This document shows positions 34,601 to 45,748 of a stretch of 64,000 nucleotides of DNA, piece by piece. This DNA comes from Ascidia mentula. Its lineage: Eukaryota; Chordata; Ascidiacea; Phlebobranchia; Ascidiidae. The notes below the pieces were generated by a model that was given only the letters and a program-made list of their open reading frames with translations, was not told where the DNA came from and searched no databases. How positions within the stretch are numbered: position 1 is the stretch's first letter; each line of letters opens with the position of its first letter. Location: contig OX387199.1 of assembly GCA_947561715.1 (NCBI GenBank), positions 7,631,001 to 7,695,000 on the forward strand, in the 5' to 3' direction. The position numbers were made by a program, and so were the translations under genes.

Positions 34601-37600
34601 GCTGTTGTCAACACCGAGAGATTGCGATATTTTCTCGAGTTTGTCAAACATTGCATATATTAAAAAGGGGTCTGCTTCAGTCGGTGTGGTCTCCGCTTGT
34701 GGGTCACAGTACTCAATGTTGTTGCGGATGCAGAAGTATTTCAACCAAATGTTTGTCACTGTATTAATGTGATTCAGGCTTTCCAAATAATCCGTTACAA
34801 GTTTTGATAAGTTTTCTTTGCTCAGATTCCAACCCCAATCAAGTTGAGTTTTAAGCGCACTGGAAATATTTGCTTCCATTTCCATTCCTAACCCATGCAC
34901 CACCCGCTCTATGCGTCTCTTAGACTTTTTGTATAAGCGACCCCGGGCGTTATCTTTGAGAGTTGATGCGGGAATTCCATACTTGTTAGCAACTGTTCGT
35001 ACACGACCACCCTTTCTCACCTCGCAAACAGCATCATGCAAGTCTTCTTTCGTGTATGTCCATGATTTCCCACTGAATAGACTTGGTTTGTCGCGATGCC
35101 TCATCTTTTGCTTGTGTTCTGGGGAAATGTTGTCTTCAATAGATACAACAACAGATGGCATTTTTTTCTTCAGTTGTTTGATTTTATCGACTGTGTTCTG
35201 ATTTTCTGTTTCAGGAACTTTTTCTTTCAATGGACATACTTTCCTTCTCCTAAACTGTGGACCCATAATACGAAACAAGTGCCTGTTTGCTTTGAGAATA
35301 CCCAAGCGCTTGTGATGTGGAAGGCGCTTGGACTTAATAAGGCTTTGGTAAATGCCGGCATTTCGTTTAATGCAGTCACGGATAGTAGTGTTTGGAATGC
35401 CATATTCCTTTGAACAACTTGTCACAGTGGTTTTGGCAGTCAAAATTTTGTCAAGTGATGCCAAAAGATCATCATGTGAGTAGGAATTTTTCGCAACAAC
35501 TACACTTGGTTTCACAGGTAATGCAACTTTAGGTGGAGGCATGTTTGTCGACTTATTCAAGAAATACTTTATGCGCTTACAAAACATTTGTAGTGAGATG
35601 TTATGAGCAGCTGTTGAAACATGTACACTTGCTCCCTGCAAACATTTTCTCATTGCAAGTCGGAAATCCTGCTCCGTAAAATCTTCAGATTCGGAGCAAG
35701 AACTTTTGTAACTCTGCAATTTTCCAGGTTGGCGATAGTTGTGCCAAGCTGTTGCCAGCTCACCTTTTTCAAACTGTACAATGTCCTGTTTGTTGCTGGA
35801 TGAAGCAGTAGCTACAGATGCTTTCTTCACTGGCAACAGTTTTGATTTTACTTTATCCACACTTCTAGGTCGTGGCTGTAACTGAAGACGTCTACATTCA
35901 CCTATCAATTTGATGTGATGAATCTTATTGTCAATGATAACATATTTGCTGCACAGGAACATGGCACAGCTGGAGTGGTGCTTTATAGCAAGGACTTTTT
36001 TGCCCATTGTATAATCCCACAGTGTTGTTGCAGGAATTCGAAAGTTGGCTGCAACATGCCGATATGGAAAGCCTTCCTCAACACTTTTTATTGCACTGAT
36101 GAGATCTTGTATGGTGTATGTAAACTCTCCCAAGCCACGGCTTTCTTCAAGTGCAGTGCATGTACATACATTAATATCAACAGTCTGTTGGATTTTCAGC
36201 GCGCTTAAAGCTTTTTCAGCTCTGCTTGCTGTTATAATGCTTCCACGTTCGTAAGATGGAAACTTCTTCGCCACAAGCCCCAAACATTCATGAAATGCAG
36301 TGGTTTTGTTATTTTCATCACTGTGGTCCTGTTTTGGTTTTGATAAAGCAGTGCATTGGTGTGTAAGTTCCTGTTTCCAGTTTACTGCCTGCAAGGCATT
36401 ATCACTGACACATAGCTCTTGCAATGCAATATTTGATTCTGAAGTACATTTTCGCCTGTTATTTTGCAGAATACGTGCTGCTGGTCTAATCAAGTGTAAA
36501 GCATCTTTTGGATTTATTTGGCTGTCGTGTGATGCAGCTCTTGTTTTCTTTTTGGATCTGGTGTAATGTATCAGCAGCTTCGTTTTTACATTGGGCAAAA
36601 AGTTTTGAGGATCTGCGATTTCCACGCTGCTCTGATTTCCACTGGGAAAATCTTTTTCGGTTTTCTTGTGCGACACTGAGGTAGATATGTTCTTGGGAGA
36701 TTTATTTTGCAAACAATTCGACTGCACAACAAATGCACATGTACCACTTGCACCAGGGTTTACAGGCAATTTGGGCGCATGGTCTGCGATTCCGCTGCCC
36801 TCGGCAAACTTGTTGTTAGGGTATTGCACATGGTAGACTGGAATACACTTATCTGTTACCAAACAATCACCAGGTGTCTCTGAAATAAGACTCTCTTCTG
36901 CGGAACAGCTTACAGCACCATTAGTTATCGCATTACTGTCTTGGTGGGTCTGAAGTCTGTCTAAACAATTGTCTCCGGGAAAGGATATATCTTCCACCAA
37001 GGCCTTTGCCAGCAGCTGGTCAAACGAAACATCTGCTTCTTCATGATTCTTGGTGAGATGAAAGTTTGTTAACAAAAATCACTTCATTGCCATGTAAAAA
37101 AACTCAAATCAGAGTGAATATAAAAAAAACAAACACAAATAGATAGTGCTGTTTACATGGGACTTTGCCACCTACACAAAGGACTTACTTCAGGAGTGTT
37201 TGGTTTGGTCAGTTTCTTGATGTAGGGCTTGAAGTCGTAACCAAATTGTTGAATTCTTTCCTCTGCATTGAACGGTACAGCCTCCTGGATTTCATCTACA
37301 GCGGAATCCCAGTCTTGCTTCAATCTGACAAAAACAAATCCATTGAAGTGTGTAAATCCTACACGCCACCCCTACTTTTAAGCAAATAAGACAAAAATGT
37401 GTGAGATTTATTTCACAGTTTGTAGCTGTTGAGCAACAACAGACTCAACATTATACTTACCGGACAGGAATATCCAATCTTGGCACTTTCAAAGACATCT
37501 TTTTGCTTTTCGTTGTAAGTTCTTCAATGATTATCTCATAGTCGTCTGGTCCATTGTACAGAAAGACCCTTCTTTCGTTAATCCAACCTCGCTCTGGACG

Positions 37601-39193
37601 GTCACCAAGAAACTGCACATGGTACACTCTGCAACCCTTCGGTCCACCACCTATTCCAATCATAGAAATATTAGTGTTTACCAACAAAAAATAACATGAT
37701 ACATTAACATTTTTAAATTTGCCAACAATTAAAATTCTTTTCTTGTGGATTTTCTAGTTACAAACACTGACATTGGCATTATGTGATAAACAGTAGTGGA
37801 GATAAGCTTTCTATAGTGCAATATAAAAATTCATAATATGTAAGCATAACTAAACTATATTCCACATTAAAACACAGATTTAAAATCATTGCACATACAG
37901 AGAGTATGAATAAAGAAACACTATTGAACATCAATAAAAAATTTTAAATTTTTTTAAGGATGTTTTATTTCTTTAATTTAAGTATATGTTGACTTGTTAA
38001 AGTTTATTAGTTGTGGTCGATTTTGTTGACTGATTTTTTTCACACTAAATCTATGCAATAAAGAAGAAAAAACGTTACATTTAAACATATGTATTATATA
38101 AATATATATAAAACAAGATCCAACACACACTTATTCTAATTTCAGCCATCTAAAACAAATAGCAGCGGTTGCATATTTGCGCATCTAACGTTGGAGAGAT
38201 TTTGAGATACAAACAACATAGTTGCCAATGCCAAGCACTAGATGGCAATATAAATGTGCAGTTACCATGCATTTTGGTAAATATTTCTTCCTCCGGATGA
38301 AGAGTAATCATACATGGCCACAAGGGATGTCCCGGAACATACGCCCATACCAGATCCCCTAATTTCCAAATGATAGCGGTCTCAACAAGAACAACCTGTA
38401 AAAAAAAGAATAACATCAGTCTGTCACACCAGAAACTACAGAAGTTGTGTACAATACAAAAAAGTTAAAAAATACACTTTTTATTGACTAACCTTTTCTT
38501 TAACAGGCCTTGGGGGTGATACCACTTTTTCTTCTTTTTTGTCATCATTATCATAGTCAAGAGACTTTTTAGGGACCCGCTTACGTTTGGAAACTCTGTC
38601 ATTAATAAGAATAAACTAATAATGTTAATCGCAAAAAACAACAATGTTTTATTTTACATACCTTGGAGATGGTGTATTTACATTAGTGATGTTTGGCTTC
38701 AATTTGTCTAAATAACAATATGAACAATGTTGTGTACTGCACACCAGAAAATCTTTAATTTTTGATCACATCACTTACTAGGCAAAACTGGTGTTGCTGT
38801 TGGACAGGGTTTAAACTTTGCATTTTTGACTACTGATTCCAACATTTCTCCAATTACTTCTTGTGATATATCAAAGGAGTCATCCAATTCTGCAGACCCA
38901 TCATTACTGGTAAGATTTGATTCAACCATCTTACATGATGTTTGGCCTCTTGGCTGGTTTAGAGATTGTTCAGAATCAAAAATTGTATTTTTGATCATCT
39001 TAGTGCTGTCGTCTATAGTCAACTCATCAATACTGTTCTTCATAGTCATGGTTACCAAGGGCAAGACTGGCACGTCATTATCTACACTGCAATTGTTTCC
39101 ATCATTTGCATCCCAAATGGAGTATGATTTGGTATGTATGGGTTTATTGCCATCCTCAGCAATCATTGAAGGGATCAAACCTTCAGACTCCAT
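22696..39193 (-). CDS. NSD (orthologue of NSD1/2/3): NSD-family histone H3K36 methyltransferase
   Basis: Thirty-one exons run from ATG at 39193 to TAA at 22696. Exons in order: 39193-38779, 38707-38662, 38595-38494 (one end ±1), 38395-38266, 37650-37461, 37324-37189, cassette 37048-33923, 33432-33279, 33161-33061, 32905-32744, 32481-32337, 32267-32202, 31861-31748, 31407-31142, 30573-30450, 30102-29925, 29637-29524, 29268-29033, 28790-28631, 28309-28165, 27684-27517, 27012-26853, 26510-26401, 26248-26132, 25576-25435, 25109-25003, 24733-24535, 24036-23765, 23419-23301, 23231-23110, 22853-22696. Without the cassette this is about 1552 residues. Domains (short form): PWWP1 ~190-290, HMG-like ~415-465, two C2HC fingers ~500-585, PHD fingers ~672-945, PWWP2 (RWWPGE) ~935-1020, AWS ~1070-1104, SET ~1105-1227 ([11 protein letters not shown]), post-[11 protein letters not shown], final PHD/C5HCH ~1290-1370, AT-hook-like KRKRGRPRK near 1455. 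It is nuclear and methylates H3K36. Confidence 0.95.
24089..24180 (-). mobile_element. tRNA-derived SINE fragment with target-site duplications
   Basis: On the minus strand this reads as a tRNA-like T-arm/B-box segment (CTGGGTTTAAATCCCGG) followed by an A-rich tail. It is flanked by a perfect 15-base direct repeat, GTTGGAATTCGATGT, at 24074-24088 and 24181-24195. It lies in the NSD intron between exons 24733-24535 and 24036-23765. Only about 92 bases remain, so it is 5'-truncated. The duplication shows retrotransposition by a LINE-type machinery. Confidence 0.75.
25255..25300 (+). ncRNA. Hammerhead-ribozyme-like motif (degenerate)
   Basis: CTGATGA at 25262-25268 is followed by a short hairpin (GCT TTT AGC) and GAAA at 25279-25282, then the palindrome ACATGT, as in minimal type I hammerheads of Penelope-like elements. 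Stem I pairs only about two bases beyond the core, so it is probably a decayed copy. It lies in an NSD intron on the strand opposite the gene. Confidence 0.35.
32627..32701. mobile_element. 45-base micro-insertion with 15-base target duplications
   Basis: The direct repeat CCTTTTTAAAAATGT occurs at 32627-32641 and 32687-32701 with no mismatch. The enclosed 45 bases (32642-32686, starting GCTAGCTGGTAGAC and ending TTTGTGGTA) match a segment at 44580-44625. The insert contains a tRNA A-box-like string (TAGCTGGTAGA), so it may be a severely truncated SINE. It lies in the NSD intron just downstream of exon 32905-32744. Confidence 0.75.
33923..37048 (-). CDS. Giant NSD cassette exon encoding a domesticated pogo-like transposase
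   Basis: The exon is 3126 bases, 1042 open codons. The acceptor is ...CACCAAG/AAT and the donor CTGCAA/GTATGT. Both ends are phase 0, as are the neighbouring NSD exon ends (37189 and 33432), so it can be included or skipped in frame. No Met occurs before exon residue 348, which excludes an independent start for the N-terminal third. Four pipsqueak-type HTH units lie near residues 311-349, 456-498 (degenerate), 522-563 and 662-707 (pattern DL..A...V..G...VA..YGIP..TL.D). A CENP-B-like block follows (738-779), then a DDE_1-like domain (816-1001) ending in [13 protein letters not shown]. The expected DETG is VQEF (about 824), LLDSHLSE keeps its Asp (910), and QPLD is VPYN (about 947). It is probably catalytically dead and DNA-binding. 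The alternative is a nested decayed transposon. Confidence 0.85.
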
Positions 39194-42100
39194 AGTCCTG
39201 CATAAGTTACAAGAATTTATTTTTCATGACAAAACAAAGATGCGCTTTGGGCATGGGCAGATACGAAAAGTACTCTTCTGTAGTCCCAAAATTAACATAA
39301 CGGCGGCTTATAGCAGCATTTATTAAATGAAATTTATGTAAATATGACTACCTTTATGTACCATATTATTGGAAAATAAAAATCAGTAAGAACCAAAATA
39401 ACAAATAACATGAAACACAAAAGCTTGCCATTCAGCCCACGTGGTAAAGTTTTCACCCGAAATTCATTCAAAAATGAACAAGTTTTTTAAAAAATATCGT
39501 CAGATTACCAACTTACATTAAACAGTGTCAGATCATGTCCAAATAGTAAGTCATTATGCTGACCGCAAACTTGATGAAAACCGCCCAAAATGTGCAAGGT
39601 GTACAGCACCTCTCGTGCCTTTCTCCCTTATTTTGTCGCGAAAACCCGCGCAAGTGGCTCACTTACAGTCACGTGACAGGCTCGCAGCATGGCGAGATCA
39701 TTTGGCCGTTGGTGCTGTGCTTGGCATGTTCATGATATCATTGCTATTTCTTGCTACATTTTCTTTTTTGTAGGTCAAAAACCATTTAAATCGTAACATA
39801 AATGTTGGGAATTGTACGTGTGATTGAAATACTTGTCCTACTGGTTGCAATTTTTGATTAAGTGAGAGAAAAATCTTGAATAAACCATTTGGCCTGTTGC
39901 AAACCGTGTCATTCAAGCACGGATCGCCATCTTGAATTGTAATTTTCCCATACAAATGTCATCATTCAGAGACGTTTTTTTATAGAATCAATGTTTGATT
40001 GTGAAATTGAGTAAATTTTTATGTATTCACTTGTTTTGAAGAAAAATGTATGTATAAGATATATGACACATAAGCTACACTTCCATGATTGATGACACAC
40101 CAACAATCTTAAATCATTTACATATGGCACTATGGATTCAATCATTTATCCATGCAATTGCGACATTGATTTTTTGAAAGTTTTATGACACAAAATTTCA
40201 TCCATCAAAATTGTTCGGCGTGCGATAATTGCAATGCGTTTTTATGGCAAGATTTAAATTTTGCGAAAAATGTGAATTTACAAAATGCGCGTTCACATCA
40301 CTTTAAATGCGCCATATGCGGTGTTTACATAAGTTGTGCAACTACCTTTGTGAAATAATTGTTGGCGGGTAATGTTTTTACATGTAGGCTATACCCGGAA
40401 AAATAGTTTAATTACATAATCATCTCATACATAAATAATAGAACATGATAGTTTCGTTTTAACGGACACAAGTTTACTGTGCTTATATTGATTCTGTTTA
40501 TGTAGTTAAAAACAGCAAGATATCAAGGTCTTGTATCTTAAAATTGGAAAATGATTTTCTTGCACCACAGCTGACAGGTAAAGAAAACCTCCAAAACTAC
40601 TTGGATGACAGTTATAAAAATATGTCAAAAACATGAATTTAGTGTCATATGGTTTTGTTGAAAGATGAAAATCCATGCAAAACATAGGTTTGGTCTACAT
40701 TTGCTGGTAATTTCATAATTTTAATCAACACCGTTCGTAGGAAAGCTTGAGCATCCGCTTCGATTAAAACCGTGTCATGCAAATTAAAAACATTCTCTAA
40801 ACCAGTGAAACCCTGAGTAGAATCAGATAGAATGGCTGATTGCAATCATGGCAGTCGCCCATTGGTTTATGCCGCTGTATTCAGTGCCATAAAATCTTCA
40901 TCATGACTGTACACAGCCCTACACAGGGGTGGGATAAGATAGGTTATATATCAGGTACAGTCAAACAAAATGCAGTAATCTATATGTTGCTGTTTAATTG
41001 TATATTCAACAACGTGGATAGGTATGATTCAACTTGGGTGGGCTGAAAGCTGATTCCCACTGACCAACGATTGGGAAATACCCTCTCCTCGCCCGATTTC
41101 GCAAACCGTCTCTGATACGACGCTACGACGGCGCGTGCACACTGGCACGATCGTACGCTAGCAAGTGCTTCAGTGTGTTTTATATATAGAACGTTAAAAG
41201 TTTGCGTGCAAACCTACTTCAAAGCTTCTTGTTTATGGAGAAATAATTGCTAAAGGTCCAAAACCACAACGTTGATGCATTCAAAATTTATTCACCTTTT
41301 TAAAACACATGATTAACAACATGAAAACAATTCTAAATGGATTATTGCTATTATTTTCACAAAACCTAATTTGTTGGTTTTGGAATATGGTCCTTATCAA
41401 ATTAAGAGATAACATCTCTCACACAGAACATACTTTATGCGAAAAACAACTTAGTTATACCAGCCTACCAAGTGGGTCACTTATTGCCAACTGCTTGAAA
41501 ATATAATCTTTTGTTTTTTTTATCTACTGTAAACGATAAATTCGTCAATTTTATTAAGAAGTAAAGGTGTTACCAGCAACACATATGAATATCCGACAAT
41601 GTAAGTGTTTAAAAGCATCATGTATAATCTAAATTATGGGTATTTTGCAAGCAATCACTGTGCCATAAGATGATATATATTTTTTTCATTGTGTTTTTTA
41701 TTTACAGGTATATGCAATGGATGAACAGTCAAATTCCTGGTCCTAGTAATAGAAAATAGCTGTAACAAAAGCACTTTTTGACAAACAGCTGCTGCTACAT
41801 GCTAACATCTTGTACATACTCACTCTTACATATATCGAGTCCTAAAATTGCATTTATTTGTAAGCTATTACAATTGTTATAATGACAGTTGTTTTAATAT
41901 AACAGATGTTCACAAATAATAATTAAATTCATGAAAAAAAGGGGGAACATATTCTGACAGTTGGCATCAGCCTTTTGACGCGGTTACGACGGCAAGGTCC
42001 AACTTTTTCACAACATTTTTAAAGTTGTAGGCAAAATTGTGGGGTCATAGAAGAGTATGAACAGAGGCTGGGTAGAATGATCAAATTTTGGCAGTAAAAA

Positions 42101-42660
42101 GAGCTCCAAAGTTTAAAAATCATATCCGTGTTGCCGTGAAAAGTGCACACGATGAGCTACCCAAACCACTGTAAAATCTGGTAGCCTACGTGTGGAAGGA
42201 TCCAAACGGCAAAAGTGACAAGGTTTTGTAAAGTCTGGGTCGGTGTGTTTTCGTGTGATATTTTTCGAGACTAACTGCAGTGTTGCGCCTCTGTTATGTT
42301 AAATGTGAGTCTCGAATCGGGTCTTAACAATATTATTTATGATGGATGGAAATCCTATTTGATTAGCGCATTTGACATTAGATCGCAAGTGAGTTCTAAT
42401 TGTTGTGTTTTCTTAACCTGACTTTAATTAACTCTCGATGCAAACACTACATGCAGTAACTAGGTAACGTCAAATTAGTAAGTTTTCATTTTATGCGGAA
42501 TTTTAGAAATATCCAAAAGAAACTAGGAACAGTGCAATGTTGCAGGGTGTTGCTACGTATGCGGCAATTCTGCATAATTGTTGCGTTTTTGCCAGACATG
42601 GTATAATTTTTCATGAGATGTTGATGAGGGACAAGAACGGTGGAATCAGCACTCACACTA
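39194..42660. other. Intergenic, no gene seen
   Basis: This 3.5 kb upstream of NSD is AT-rich with only short, unsupported open frames on both strands. A GC-richer patch at about 41085-41160 is the only compositional change. The NSD promoter and any 5' untranslated exon should lie in its left part; an AG acceptor (TTATGCAG) sits four bases upstream of the NSD ATG. Confidence 0.5.
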
Positions 42661-43062
42661 TATCTCTGTAGTCTTAAGTATTCTATGATTTAATAGAAAT
42701 CAGTGGCTTAAACTGTTTTGCTAATTTTTCGTCTTTTTCACAACGACAGCATACGCCTGCACGTACTTTAACATCAGTTTACTATAGTGATATGCCTAAC
42801 TCATAGTTTCTTTCTTTAAACTGTGTAAAAAATGTGTGATGTACCGAAACTGGTGACCCGAGTCAGTTATTATGTCATTGTTCACTAAAATTGAGGAATA
42901 CTTTTTGCGTTTCGCTAGGAAAACATGGTATTGGCTAAATTTGATTTTGAGCTAGTCATGTTGTGGTCATATGGTTTCAAAGTGGCAAAAGTAAAGAAAT
43001 AAAACGTTTTCAACTGTTTATTATTTGAAGAATAACTTTCAGTAGTTGCTGAAAGAATGATG
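42661..43062 (+). repeat. Dispersed repeat, copy 1
   Basis: This roughly 400-base segment recurs in the same orientation at 44742-45107. Shared blocks include ACTGTGTAAAAA, CCGAAACTGGTGACCCG, GTCAGTTATTATGTCAT, TTTGCGTTTCGC and CAAAGTGGCAAAAGTAAAGA. Both copies end in the hairpin CTTTCAG-TAGTTG-CTGAAAG (43036-43055 here) followed by AATG. It carries no protein frame. It could be a non-autonomous element or the two terminal repeats of a decayed element. Confidence 0.8.
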
Positions 43063-44741
43063 GGGCCTAGTGCGGAATCGTACGTAGGCTACCTATGTTA
43101 CAGACACCGGGGAACCCCAAATTACGTCACAATGAAGGTGGGGTCAAGTTGACGTCACACCAAAAACAACGTCACTGTGACATCACCAGCCGAAGATACG
43201 CACCGACGAAAACTCTCGCTTATATACACGCACATACGCGGTTCTGTAGGCATCGGGCAGGCGACGAAAGGCACAACAGCAATGAAATAAAGCATGGATA
43301 CTCTTCATTGAATATTTAATAAAATAAACCTATTACAAGCTTGAAATTACGTATGATCAACCACAAGGGTGCCCAAAGCAATATATAGCTAAAATATTGG
43401 TAACTCTATTTCAATCGACGACAAACTTTTGTTTGTGACGTAATAACGTTGATAATAGATGGATTCGATTAAAATTGTGACCAACTCATAACACCGTCCC
43501 TTATGTACAATCGTACCCATTTTCACATTAATCGGACCAGTATATAAGCTTGCACACCACGAAACACAAACACACCTCTACGCACTCTAGCGCCGTTGAC
43601 GGCAGAAGGGGGCACCAAGTGCGGAGTCGTACGTAACCACAGAAACTTGAAATTTGGTACAACATACTAAAGTCACCACCGTTTATTAATCTTCTTAAAC
43701 AATGAAATCGAAATTAAACAAAAATTAAAGCCAAAACAAACAATTAAGTGACTTGCAACGATAAGCTGAACAAGGCACGGCCGTCGCGCTTTGCTGCTGA
43801 ATGGCACATTAAAATGCTTTGTTGTCTCATTTTGAAAATCAATAGAATAAAGAAAGAAATCGGATTTTACAGTTCTACTCAAAACACACTGTTGCGATTA
43901 TGTGCAAAATTTCATTTCGATTGAATTTCAAACAAACAATTGAGAGACTGACAATTTTTAGACGACCAGGTATGACCCGCTTGCTTTGCTATTGACTGGG
44001 CGCATGGGAATGCTTTATTGTCTCGTGCTTTTGCTTTGAAACTGCGAAACGATTACGCGTTGTAATGCGTCTTTTCGTATGGAGTCCCAATGGCCCGAAC
44101 CGCTTTGCAAAATGATTGACAGGCTGTCATCACCAATTGAGGTACCAAGTTAACACTTTTAAACATGTATAAGTGAATACGTTGACCCAGTAGCTTTGCG
44201 CGAGGTACTACTCGTACAAAAAAATTGTTTTGATGAAAGGTCCCGCAAAAATAACAACGACTACGTCGAGCTTATAGGTCAAAGATGCAGTTAGAAAACA
44301 TAACGTGTACAGCTTTTATTGTTGTCTGCGCGAAAATTAATTTTTGCAAACGTGTTTTTACTTAGCACGTCGGAAATAAAGGACCACAAATGGGAATGCG
44401 CAGATGTCACCATAACATTTGGATATGACTTGAAATATACCTTTGGGCACATTAACTAAACAAAAAAATATCTATGGTATACGCGCAAAAGAGTCATAAT
44501 AATCACGGTGAGCTGCAGACAGGTGTACACACTGTTTCCACCTGTAAGGTCTCATCAGTTAGCTGGTGACTGTGACACAGGCTAGCTGGTAGACTACTAG
44601 GCACACGGATTTCCACTTTGTGGTACCTTCGGGTCAATCGTCGATATGTTGGGTACCAAAAGTGTCAATAAACATAGACGAACCACGTGGAGCGTCTTGT
44701 GGCCAAACAACTGTTTTGGATCCAGCTAGCTGTCTGCAGCT
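43063..44741. other. Segment between the two direct repeat copies
   Basis: No open frame similar to gag, integrase or reverse transcriptase was seen. It contains a duplicated short string (GTGCGGAATCGTACGTA near 43070 and GTGCGGAGTCGTACGTA near 43620) and the longer copy of the micro-insertion sequence at 44578. It may be a patchwork of decayed non-autonomous elements. Confidence 0.45.
44576..44630 (+). repeat. Second copy of the 32.6 kb micro-insertion sequence
   Basis: GCTAGCTGGTAGACTACTAG through CACTTTGTGGTACCTT matches 32642-32690 with about three differences. Here the element continues rightward (CGGGTCAATCG...), so this copy is less truncated. Confidence 0.75.
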
Positions 44742-45107
44742 GTCTCTATGGTGTTTACGTATTCTATGATTTAACATAAATTAGTGGCACATAATTAAAC
44801 TGCACGTAATTAAACATCGATATAGTATAGTGACATGCCTAACATATAGTTTCTATCTTCTGAACTGTGTAAAAAGGTGTGAAGCGCCGAAACTGGTGAC
44901 CCGTGTCAGTTATTATGTCATGGTTCACTAAACTTAAGGAATAACTTTTGCGTTTCGCCAAGAAAACTTTGTATGGGTTTAATTTTTATGTAGCTCAAGT
45001 CATAATGTAGTCATATGGTGTCAAAGTGGCAAAAGTAAAGATATGAAAAGTAGTTCAACTGTTTATTGTTTGAAGAATAACTTTCAGTAGTTGCTGAAAG
45101 AATGGTG
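44742..45107 (+). repeat. Dispersed repeat, copy 2
   Basis: This is the direct copy of 42661-43062, a little shorter because of small deletions. It ends in the same perfect 7-base-stem hairpin at 45081-45100. It ends about 260 bases before the NDUFV3 start codon, so it may contribute to that gene's promoter region. Confidence 0.8.
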
Positions 45108-45370
45108 ATGTAATGATCCCTTTTCATGTTTAAATCCAGCTCTGTTTAACCAAAAAACTGTTTTCTTTACTTAAGCCCGGTGTTTACAGCAATTAAATGT
45201 GTATTAAACAGTCAATCATGGCCACTGTTACACACTAAAAATATGTGTAACTATTGTCAGAATATTTAATTACTCAAAACTCAATAGTAGAAAGGTTTAG
45301 GCTACACCACTTCATATAACTTGTTAATTTTCGAAGGTATTTACTATAGTTTTGAAGTGTTTGTGTAAAG

Positions 45371-45685
45371 ATGGCCAGGAGTCTAGTAAAGTTGGTCCAG
45401 TCCTTAAACTCATCAGTGCTTGTGAAACGATCAAATTTTCCATCCTTCATCTCAACGAACATACATCGACATATTTCCACTACAGCATTGTTTAGTTCTG
45501 AAGAATCAAACAAAACATCATCACAAGGACCACCTCCGCCTGCTGCCCAGTCACCACCTGCTGTTGACCCAACAAAGTACAACACTCCAGAGTATTATGA
45601 ACACTCAGAATTTTCCTATTATGATATTGCAGCACAGTGTGTCGAAAAACAATTACCACAACCAGATGCTGAATTAAAACCATAG
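45371..45685 (+). CDS. NDUFV3: NADH dehydrogenase flavoprotein 3-like (complex I)
   Basis: A single exon encodes 104 residues from ATG at 45371 to TAG at 45685. The N-terminus is Arg/Ser-rich with no acidic residue for about 40 positions (MARSLVKLVQSLNSSVLVKR), like a mitochondrial presequence. The middle is Pro-rich. The C-terminal block (YNTPEYYEHSEFSYYD then KQLPQPD) has the Y-x-H-x-F-x-D and K-x-x-P-Q-P pattern of NDUFV3, a small accessory subunit of the complex I N-module. GTAAAG directly precedes the ATG, so the AG may be a spliced-leader acceptor. AATAAA lies at 45743. Identification rests on the C-terminal motif and the presequence; I am fairly sure. Confidence 0.85.
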   Translation: MARSLVKLVQSLNSSVLVKRSNFPSFISTNIHRHISTTALFSSEESNKTSSQGPPPPAAQSPPAVDPTKYNTPEYYEHSEFSYYDIAAQCVEKQLPQPDAELKP

Positions 45686-45742
45686 GAAGTTTTTTTTATA
45701 GTTTGTAAAATATTTGAGCAATCAATTTGCTATTGGAACTGA

Positions 45743-45748
45743 AATAAA
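45743..45748 (+). terminator. Polyadenylation signal AATAAA of NDUFV3
   Basis: AATAAA lies 57 bases after the stop codon. Confidence 0.7.

Noticed and set aside
33887..37075. Reading the 1062-codon frame as an independent intronless transposon gene nested in NSD
   Set aside because: The frame begins only with a non-ATG codon and has no Met for about 350 codons. Acceptor and donor sites with matching phase flank it, and the DDE residues are degenerate. Kept as the alternative hypothesis only.
38826..39326. 166-codon plus-strand frame
   Set aside because: It is antisense to the first coding exon of NSD.
44525..44560. Third hammerhead-like core on the minus strand (CTGATGA...GAAA)
   Set aside because: The first stem II pair is G-G and the arms of stem I do not pair, so the order of motifs is probably coincidental.
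43063..44741. LTR retrotransposon interior
   Set aside because: No gag, protease, reverse transcriptase or integrase frames or primer-binding site are visible; only the direct repeats are supported.
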